Assembly: GCA_964642165.1 (NCBI GenBank) | Contig: CAZXOC010000064.1 | Span: 1-29,690 of the forward strand | DNA: 29,690 nt | DNA from: CAYRVX01 sp964642165 | Lineage (GTDB): Bacteria > Planctomycetota > Phycisphaerae > SM23-33 | Direction: 5' to 3' | In this document: positions 1 through 9,600 of the stretch, one piece after another | Numbering within the stretch: the first letter of the stretch is position 1 | Layout: every line of letters starts with the position of its first letter | Position numbers and translations under genes: made by a program | Notes under the pieces: model-generated | The model's input: the letters and a program-made list of their open reading frames with translations, nothing else | Databases searched by the model: none | What the model was told of the DNA's origin: nothing

Positions 1-274
1 GCGGGTCCACCGGGCCCATCAGCTCGGTCAGCTCGTCGTGGACGATCTTGACCATGAGCTGGCCGGGATGGAGGCTCCGGATGACCTCCTGCCCGAGGGC
101 CTTCTGGACCACGTCGTCGCAGAAGGTGCGGACGACGTTGTAGTTGACGTCGGCTTCCAGCAGCGCCGTGCGCACGTCCTGCATGGCGTCGCGGACGTTC
201 TGTTCGCCGATCCGCCCGCGCCCGGAGAGTTGCCGGAAGACGTCCGTGAACTTCTCTGTCAGCGCCTCGAACAT
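1..274 (-). CDS. ffh: Signal recognition particle protein Ffh, N-terminal part (cut by window edge)
   Basis: Ffh is the GTPase of the bacterial signal recognition particle; it binds 4.5S RNA and hydrophobic nascent chains and delivers them to FtsY at the inner membrane. Only about 91 residues are present, starting MFEALTEKFTDVFRQLSG and continuing through GRGRIGEQNVRDAMQDV, RTALLEADVNYNVV and a PGQLMVKIVHDELTELMG stretch. This is the standard four-helix N domain of SRP54/Ffh, including the ALLEADVN segment. The GTPase (G) and M domains lie beyond the left edge. The start ATG at 274 fits the family start exactly. Only a weak GGGA lies upstream, and a possible extended -10 box sits a few bases before the ATG, so the transcript may be leaderless. 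Identification is by recognition of the N-domain sequence. Confidence 0.93.
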   Translation of the reverse strand, partial: MFEALTEKFTDVFRQLSGRGRIGEQNVRDAMQDVRTALLEADVNYNVVRTFCDDVVQKALGQEVIRSLHPGQLMVKIVHDELTELMGPVDP

Positions 275-657
275 AGGAATCCCAAGATAGCAGATCCGCC
301 CCAACGCCGAAAGGGACAACTCCCGCCCCTCCACGGCTCCGCCGGCCGCCGCCTCCCGCGCGGAGGGCCGACGCGACGGCCTGTTCCCCTCGCGCCGGAC
401 GGAGGCGGAGTGCGGGGCCCGCGCGGCGACGCCGCGGCGGGGCAGGGGCCAGCCGGATTTGCCGTAACCGATGTCCGTCGGGCGACGTAATTACTGAGGA
501 CGGCAAAGGCGGCGGAAGACCCCCGGCGGTCGCGATCGGACACCCCACAGCCATGGCCGGCCGCGGAGGCAATAGCTGGACACGGAGAGCCGTTCTTCTT
601 CCTGGACGCGCGGCAGGACGATAGCGAGGGACTGCCGGGGCGCCGAGGTAGCCCAAT
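275..657. other. Divergent intergenic region between ffh and the giant surface protein
   Basis: This 383-base stretch separates two divergently transcribed genes and must carry both promoters. Reading frames crossing it are arginine/proline/glycine-rich high-GC shadows with no recognisable protein. Apart from the possible ffh -10 box near 284-289 and the ribosome-binding site GAGG at 645-648, I see no clear element; the short AT-rich string at 488-495 has no convincing -35 partner. Confidence 0.5.
284..312 (-). promoter_or_regulatory. Possible ffh promoter with extended -10
   Basis: On the minus strand, TGC-TATCTT (TATCTT at 289-284) forms an extended -10 box, with a poor -35 candidate TTTCGG at 312-307, 17 bases away. 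The expected start of transcription falls within a few bases of the ffh ATG at 274, which would leave almost no leader. The -10 is reasonable but the -35 is weak, so this is a suggestion only. Confidence 0.3.
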
Positions 658-3600
658 ATGCAGTATTGCCACCGTGCGGAGGTTGAAGGCCATCCCGTCC
701 TGGAGGGCCTGGAGCCGAGGCTGCTCCTGTCGTCTCAGCCGATGATCACCGAGTTGATGGCCGTCAACACGAGCGGCCTGACCGACGGGTGGGGCGAGAC
801 GAGAGACTGGTTGGAGATCTACAATCCCGCGGCGACGGAGGCCGATCTGACCGGCTGGAAGCTCAAGGACGGGGGGAACGTCTGGCCCTTCCCGGACGGG
901 ACGACCATCGGACCGAAGGAGTTCCTGGTGGTCTTCGCCTCGGATGAAAACAGCGTGGACCCGCTGGGGTACCTGCACACGAACTTCAAGCTCAAGGGCG
1001 GCGGGGAGTACCTGGGCCTGCTCGACGACGAGGGGCAGGTGGTCCACGAGTACGCCGACGGGTATCCCGAACAGACGGCCGACGTGTCCTACGGGATCGC
1101 CCAGGACCTGGACATCACCGAGCTCGTCGCCCCGGGCGACATCGCCGCCTACCTGGTGCCGGGCAGCGGGGAGCTGGGAACGACCTGGACGGCGAAGGAC
1201 TTCGACGACACCCTCTGGTCCACCGGCCGGACCGGCCTGGGCTACCTCGCCAGCGTGCCCGGCTTCGCCGTCACCAACTACCTCTCCAACCAGACGGTCT
1301 CCAGCACCGCGGTGGCCGAGTCGGTCATCGCCACGGCGAGCTACCAGATCGCCGTCCACCGGGAGAACGCGCCGGTCGTCAACTATCTCGACACCAACGG
1401 TGCCGCCCACTACACGGGCGACAGCGCGTTCCCGGGCATGACCATCGGCCAGGATGGGAGCAACTACGTCCTGGAGGCCACCGGCACGATCACCATCCCC
1501 TCGGCGGGCAACTGGACGTTCGGCGTCAACAGCGACGACGGCTTCCGCGTGGACCTCACGAAGGGCTCAAGCTCCTTCTCCTTTGAGTACCCCAACCCGC
1601 GAGGTCCGGGCGACACGCTGCGGACGTTCTATCTCCCCCAGGCCGGGGACTACGACGTGCGGCTGATCTACTTCGAGCAAGGGGGCGGCGCGGAGGTGGA
1701 GTTCTGGGCCGCCCAGGGCAGCTACAGCGGGTTCGACTACGGGGCCTTCCACCTGGTCGGCGACACGACCAGCGGCGGCTTGGCCGTCCGGAGCCAGTCC
1801 GTCGGCGGCTCGGGCGGCTCGGACCTTAGCGCCCTGATCGCCACGGATGTGACCGGCGAGATGTACGGGACCAACGCGTCGCTCTATGCCCGCATCCCCT
1901 TCACGGTGGCCGATCCCGCGGCGCTGACGTCGCTGACGCTGCGGATGAAGTACGACGACGGCTACGTCGCGTATCTCGACGGGGCGGAGGTCGCCCGGCA
2001 GAACGCTGCGGGCCCGCCGCAGTGGGACTCGCAGGCGACGGCCTCCCGCAGCGACGCCGAGGCGACGTCGTGGCAGAACGTCGACCTGACCGCCTGGCTG
2101 GCGCAGCTCCAGGCGGGGGAGCACGTCCTGGCGATCCACGCCCTGAACGCGGCCGACGACGACATGGACTTTTTGCTCCTGCCGGGGCTGGCCCAGATCC
2201 TCTACACGCCGCTGGACGAGCACTTCTTCACCGCGGCCACGCCCGGCGAGCCCAACAGCGAGGAGTTCTGGGCCGGCGTGGCCGACACGAGGTTCTCCCA
2301 CGACCGTGGCTTCTATGACGCCCCGGTCGACGTGGAGATCACGTGCGAGACGGTCGGCGCGGCGATCTACTACACGCTCGACGGGTCGGAGCCCTCCGAG
2401 ACCCACGGGACGCGCTACACGGTGCCCGTCCGCGTTGAGGGAACGACCACGCTTCGCGCCCGGGCGTACCAGGAGGGCCTCGAGCCCTCCAACGTGGACA
2501 CGCACACGTACGTCTTCCTCGACGACGTCATCACCCAGTCGCCCAGCGGCGAGGCGCCGGGCCCCGGCTGGCCCACCGGGCGGGTGAACGGGCAGGTCCT
2601 GGACTACGGGATGGATCCCCAGGTCGTGAACAACCCGCTGTACGCGGGAACCATCAAGGACGATCTCCAGGCCGTTGCCACCATCTCGCTCGTGACGGAC
2701 CTGGCGAATCTCTTCGACCCGGCCAACGGCATCTACGTGAACGCCGACCAGGACGGGATCGCCTGGGAGCGTCCCACGTCGGTGGAGCTGATCGACCCCG
2801 ACGGCAGCGACGGCTTCCAGATCGACGCGGGGCTGCGCATCCGGGGCGGCTACAGCCGAAGCGACGACAACCCCAAGCACGCCTGGCGGCTCTTCTTCCG
2901 GGCGGAGTACGGCGACGCGACGTTGAACTTCCCCCTGTTCGGGGACGAGGGCGCCGACCAGTTCCAGAAGATCGACCTCCGCTGCACGCAGAACTACTCC
3001 TGGAGCTACGGCGGCGACAGCCGCAACACCTTCCTCCGCGACGTCTTCTCCCGCGACATGCAGCGGGAGATGGGCCAGCCCTACACCCGCAGCCGCTACT
3101 ACCATCTCTACGTCAACGGCGTGTACTGGGGGCTCTTCCAGACGCAGGAGCGGTCGGAGGCGGCCTACGCCGAGACGTATTTCGGCGGCAACCGGGACGA
3201 CTACGACACGGTGAAGGTCGGCTCGGGCTACAACATCATGGCCACCGACGGCAACCTGCTGGCCTGGCAGCGGCTGTGGGACGCCGCCATGGCGGGCTTC
3301 CAGAGCGACGCGGCCTACTACCGCGTGCAGGGCCTGAACCCCGACGGCACGCCCAATCCCGACTACGAGCCGCTGCTGGACGTGGACAACCTGATCGACT
3401 ACATGATCTCGTCGATCTACGTCGGCGACATCGACGGGCCGGTGTCCAACTTCCTCGGCAACAACAGCCCGAACAACTGGTACGGCCTCTACAACCGCGA
3501 GAACCCCACGGGCTTCAAGTTCTTCCGCCACGACGCGGAGCACACGCTGGGGGTGGCCAGCGCGTGCTACGACCGCACGGGCCCCTACGCCGCCGGGCAG

Positions 3601-6600
3601 ACGTTCCAGAAGTCCAACCCGATGTGGATCCATCAGAAGTTGTGCTTCCACGCCGATTACCGGATGCGCTTCGCCGATCACGTGCACCGGCACTTCTTCA
3701 ACGGCGGTATCCTGACGCCCCAGGCGGCCGGCGCGCTGCTGGCGCCGCGCGCCGCCGAGATCGACCGCGCCATCGTCGCCGAGTCCGCCCGCTGGGGCGA
3801 CGCCAAGTCCGGCACGCCGAAGACCCGCGACAACGACTGGCTGCCCGCCGTGGAGAGCCTCCTCAACAGCTACTTCCCCAGCCGCACGGGCATCGTCCTG
3901 AACCAGCTCAAGAGCTACGACGACGGGGGCACGTCCCTGCCCCTCTACTCCAGCGTCACCGCACCCACCTTCCACGTCAACGGCTCCTACCAGCACGGCG
4001 GGAGCATGCGGATCGGGGACACGCTCACGATCACCGCCCCGGCGGGGACGATCTACTACACGCTCGACGGGTCCGACATCTACCTGCCCGGCGGCGCCCG
4101 GAACCCCGACGCCATCGCGTACACCGGCGCGGTCACCCTCGACCGCAGCATGCACGTCAAGGCCCGCGTCTGGACCGGGTCGGCATGGTCCGCGCTCACC
4201 GAGGCCACCTACTACGGCGACGTCGCGCCCAGCCTGCGGATCAGCGAGATCATGTACCATCCCGCCGACCCGACGCCCGCCGAGATCGCCGCGGGGTTCG
4301 ACGACGACGGGCTGTTCGAGTTCATCGAGGTCCGGAACATCGACAGCGACCCCCTGCCCATCGGGGGCGTGCGGTTCAGTGACGGCATCGACTTCACCTT
4401 CCCCGACATCGTCCTCCCGGCCCACGGCCGCGCCGTGGTCGTCAAGGACCGGGACGCCTTCGAATTCCGCTACGGGACCGGCGCGGCCGTCATCGCGGGC
4501 GAATACGACGGCCAGCTTGACAACGGGGGGGAGCGGATCACCCTCGATTCGCCGCTCGGCGGCTTCGTCCACGACTTCCGATACCGGGACGGCTGGTTCG
4601 ACCACACCGACGGCGGGGGGTTCTCCCTGACGGTTCGGGACGCCGGGCAGGAGCTGGCCCTGTGGGACGTCCAGGAAGGCTGGCGAGCCGGCCACGCGCC
4701 CGGGGGCAGCCCCGGCGGCGGCGACGTCGGCGCCCCTCCCGGCGCCGTGGTCATCACCGAGGTGCTCGCCCACTCGGACGGCGCGCTGGGCGACTGGATC
4801 GAGCTGCACAACACGACGGACGAGGACGTCGACATCGGCGGGTGGTTCCTCAGCGACTCGGCCGGCGACCTGACGGAGTACCAGTTCGCCGCGGAGACGA
4901 CGATCGAGGACGGGGCGTACGTCGTGTTCTCGCAGAGCGCGCATTTCGGGGCGGCGTTCGCGCTGAGCGAGCTCGGCGACGATGTGTATCTCTCCAGCAA
5001 CGCCGGCGGCGTGGCCGGGGGGTACCGCGAGCACGTGGACTTCGGCGCCTCGCCCAGGGAGTTCACGTTCGGCCTGCACACAAAGAGCACCGGCGCGACG
5101 GACTTCGTGCTGCTCAGCAGGGCGACCCTGGCGGAGCCGAACGCCTACCCGGCCGTCGGCCCGGTCGTGATCAACGAGATCATGTACCACCCCGCCGACC
5201 CGACGCCGGAGGAGCTTGCCGCCGGGTTCACGAACGACGACGACTTCGAGTTCCTCGAGCTGCGGAACACCTCCGACCAGCCGGTGGACCTGAGGGATTT
5301 CTACCTGTCGGACGGCATCGCCTTCACGTTCGGCTGGTACGACACGGACGACTTCGAGACAGCCGTCTGGACGCGGCAGGCCGGCGCGACGGCCACGTGG
5401 ACCGCCACCCTTCCCTCGTCAGGCCAGTGGGAGGTGCTGGCGTGGTGGGACGCCGCGGACGCCCAAGGCGAGCTGCGGAGGCTCGACTCCCGGGCCGTCT
5501 ACACGATCGACCACGACGGCGAGACGGACACCGTGGTGGTCGACCAGAGCCCCGATCCCGAGCCCGACACGCCGTACGCGCCCGAGTGGGTCTCGCTGGG
5601 CACCTACGCGTTCAACGCCGTCGACGTCAGCGTGACCCTCGCCCGCGGGGCGACCGAGCCGGGCGAATGGACGATGGCCGACCAGGTTCGCTTCGTCCGG
5701 GGCGGCTCGACGGTTACGGCCGACAACGGCGACGCGAGCTTCGTCGCGAGCGAGGCCGCCGTCACGACGCTCGGGCCCGGCGAGCACGTCGTGGTCGTCA
5801 GCAACCAGGCTGCCTTCGAGGAGCGCTATGGCGCCACCGCGAGCGGGATCCCCGTCGCCGGCGAGTACACGGGCCACCTCTCCAACGACGGCGAGTCGGT
5901 CAAGCTGTTCCGTGCAGCCGACCCCGAGCCGAACGGCTTCATCCCCTACGTTCGCATCGACCGGGTGAACTACAACGACAATCTCCCCTGGCCGGTGGAG
6001 GCCGACGGGAGCGGCGCCGCCCTCAGCCGGATCGTCTCCGAGCAGTACGGCAACGACGTCGGCAACTGGGGCGCCAGCGCCTTGGGGGGCACGCCCGGGG
6101 CCGAGAACACCTACATCGACACGACGCCGCCGACCGTTCCCACCGGCCTCGCCGCCGAGGCGGTCGTGTCGCCCGACCTGCGGGTCGAACTGACGTGGGA
6201 CGCCTCGTCCGAGCCCCAGAGCTACGTGGATCACTACGTCATCTACCGCAACGGCCTGCCCCACGCCACGACGCCCGCGACGGGCTACTCCGACACGAGC
6301 GTGCTCGCGGTGACGCCCTATTCCTACCGGGTCGCCGCCGTCAACCGCGACGGGTACGCCAGCGACCTGTCCGCCGCCGTCGACACGTCCATCGCCGGGA
6401 TCGGGGAGATCTGGGCGACGGACGAGATTACCATCCACGCCGTATTCACCGAGGCGCTCGACGAGACGTCCGCCGAGACGGTCGCCAACTACACGATCGA
6501 CGGCCTGACGGTCCAGTCCGCCGCGCTCCAGGGCGACGGGGTCACCGTGGCCCTGACGACCAGCATCATGAGCGGCGGCACCACGTACGTGCTGGTGGTC

Positions 6601-9600
6601 CGGAACGTCGAGACCGTCAGCGGGCATCCCATCCCCGCGAACACCGAGGCGGCGTTCGTCTACGCCCCCCAGGGGTCCGGCACCATCCTGCGGGAGTACT
6701 GGACGCGCATCTGGGGCAGCCGCGTCAACGACCTGACCAGGAACTCGGCGTTCCCGGACAATCCCAGCGGCAGCGGGGAGCTGACCATCTTCGAGGGCCC
6801 CGTCAACTGGGACCGCAGCTACGGCACCCGCCTCCGCGGCTACGTGCATCCGCCGCTGACCGGGTCCTACACCTTCTGGATCGCCGCGGACGACAGCGCC
6901 GAGCTGTACCTGTCGACCGACCAGAGCCCCGAGCACGCCACGCGGATCGCCTACGTGGACTCCTGGACGGACTCGCGCGAGTGGAGCAAGTACGGCAGCC
7001 AGCAATCGGCCCCGGTGCACCTGGTCGCCGGGCGGCGCTACTACATCGAGGCCCTCCACAAGGAGAATTGGAGCGACGACAACATCGCGGTCGGCTGGCG
7101 GCTGCCCGACGGCACGCTGGAGCGCCCGATCCCGGGCGAGCGCCTCTCCCCGTGGGGCGGTGATGTCGACCCGCCGATCGTCGCGGTGGCGCCGCTGGTC
7201 ACGGACGACCCCACGCCCCGGCTGACCGGCACGGTGGACGATCCCGACGCCGCGATCGTCGTGGCCGTCCGCGGGAGGTACTACAGCGCCGTCAACCAGC
7301 GCAGCGGCACGTGGGTGCTGCCCGACAACACGATCAGCCCGGCGCTGGCGCTCGGGACCTACGACGTGCAGGTGAGGGCCACCGACCTGGCCGGGAACGT
7401 GGGACTCGACACCACCACGAACGAACTCACCATCGAGCCGCCGCCGCCCACGGTCACGGTCTACGAGCTGGCCACGACGGACCGGACGCCGCCGCTCAGC
7501 GGCACGGTGGACGATCCCGAGGCGGCGATCGTCGTGACGTTGGCCGGAACGCCATACGACGCCGTCAACCGCGGCAACGGGACGTGGACGCTGGCCGATG
7601 ACACGATCGACCCGCCGCTGGCCGACGGCGCGTACGACGTCCGGGCCGTGGCCACCAGCCTCGCCGGAAAGACGGGACACGACGGGACTACGAACGAGCT
7701 GGTCGTCGACAACGTCCCGCCCGTCGTCACCGTCGATCCGCTGGTCACCGATGTGGGCACGCCGCCGCTGAGCGGCATGGTGGACGACCCCGCCGCCACC
7801 GTTCGCCTGGTCATCCAGGGCGAGCAGTACGCGGCCGTCAACCGCGGCGACGGCACGTGGGCGCTGGCCGACGACGTCATCGACCCGGCGCTGACGGGAG
7901 GCACGTACGACGTGGCGGCCACCGCGACCGACCGGGCGGGCAACGTCGGCACCGACGGCACGACGGGCGAGATCTTCGTCGATCTCACGCCGCCGTCCAC
8001 CCCGGGCCATCTCGCCGCCGAGGCGGTGACCAGCGCGCGGATCGACCTGGCGTGGGGGGCCTGCGAGGACCCCGAGAGCGGCGTGGCATACTACGTCCTC
8101 TACCGCAACGGCTCGGCGCTCGAGACGCTGGACGCCCTCGCGTACAGCGACACCGGCCTGGACCAGGCGCAGACGTACACGTACCGCGTCGCCGCCGTCA
8201 GCACGCACGGCTTCGAGGGCGCCCCGTCGCAGCCGGTCGAGGCGACGCCGCGCCCCGGCGTGACGTCCGTCCTCGGCATCGACCCCACGCACCTGGTGGT
8301 GACGTTCGGCAAGCCGGTGGAGCCGACGACGGCCGAGACCGCGGCGAACTACACACTCGACGACGAGGCGGGCCAGCCCGTGTCGATCGATTCCGCCTCG
8401 CGGGATGCCGAGCACGCGAACGAGGTGGTGCTCGCCTTCGCCCAGCCCCTCGTCGAGGGTGCCACCTACACGCTGACGGTGGCGAAGGTCTCGGACCTGG
8501 CCGGCAACGCCGTGGAGGGCGACTCGCAGGTGGTCTTCGTGTTCCGCGACGTCGACCCGGACCTGCTGGCGTGGTGGACGTTCGACGAGGGCGACCCCGC
8601 GACCGCGCCGGACGCGACGGGCAACGAGCGCCACCTGGACGTGGTCGGCGCGACGTGGAGCGAGGAGGGGATCCTGGGCGGGGCCTTCCTCTTCGACGGG
8701 ACGGACGACTACCTCGTCGACGAGGACGGCGAGGCGTACGTCAACGGGCTGAGCGCCTTCACGGTGTCGATGTGGGTGAAGGCGAAGGCCACGGGGACCG
8801 ACAAGGGCTTCTTCACGGTGGGGCCGCCGGGCAACCCCGACTGCCTGTCACTCCGCCACGACGAATCCGGCTGGGAGGGGGGAAAGCCGGACACGTTCAA
8901 GTGTTTCCTGTTCGCCACGTTGGGAGAGACGAACATCGAGGGCGCCGCCAACACCCAGACCACCGACTGGCAGCACGTGGCCTTGACGTGGAGCAGCGGC
9001 GCGGTGCCGGTGCTGTACCTCGACGGCGACGTACAGGTCCTGAGCGACAAAGGCGAGCCCGTCTCCGGCGCCGTGGCTGACGCCACGCAGGTGCTCATCG
9101 GCAAGGGCGAGCGGGGCAGCAGCTACGCGTGGGAGGGCCTGATCGATGACGTCCGGATCTACGGCCGGCAGTTGGCGGACGGGGAGGTGGAGGCACTGGC
9201 GGATGCGCCCTTCCTCGTGCCGCCGACCGTGACGCACTTCGAGCGGAACGACGGGCAGGACCGCCCGTCCGAGCTCGCGAGCATCTCCGTGTCCTTCTCG
9301 CAGGACGTCTCGGACGGGTTGGACGCCTCCGACCTGTCCATTCACAACGACTCGACCGATCGGGACGTGGACCTCGCGGCGGCGACCGTCGAATACGTCG
9401 CGGAGACGAACACGGCCCGGTGGGACCTTTCGGGCGTGGCCGTGGAGCCGGGCTACCATACCGCGACGCTCTCGGGCGCGGGTGTGACGAACGCGGACGG
9501 CCTGCCACTTGGCGGCAGCGGCGACGACTACCGCACGACGTTCCTGGTGGCCCTGCCCGGCGATGCGGACTCCGACGGCCAGGTGGGGCGGTCCGACTTC

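Noticed and set aside
259..1410. Long open frame on the minus strand across the ffh upstream region and the start of the giant gene
   Set aside because: It overlaps the giant gene, whose domains are recognisable, and its Arg/Gly/Val-rich translation matches nothing; it is a high-GC shadow frame.
1567..8634. Very long minus-strand open frames (1207 and 1071 residues) opposite the giant gene
   Set aside because: GC-rich third positions keep antisense frames open; the translations are Val/Gly/Arg/Asp-rich without domains, whereas the plus strand has many clear domains.
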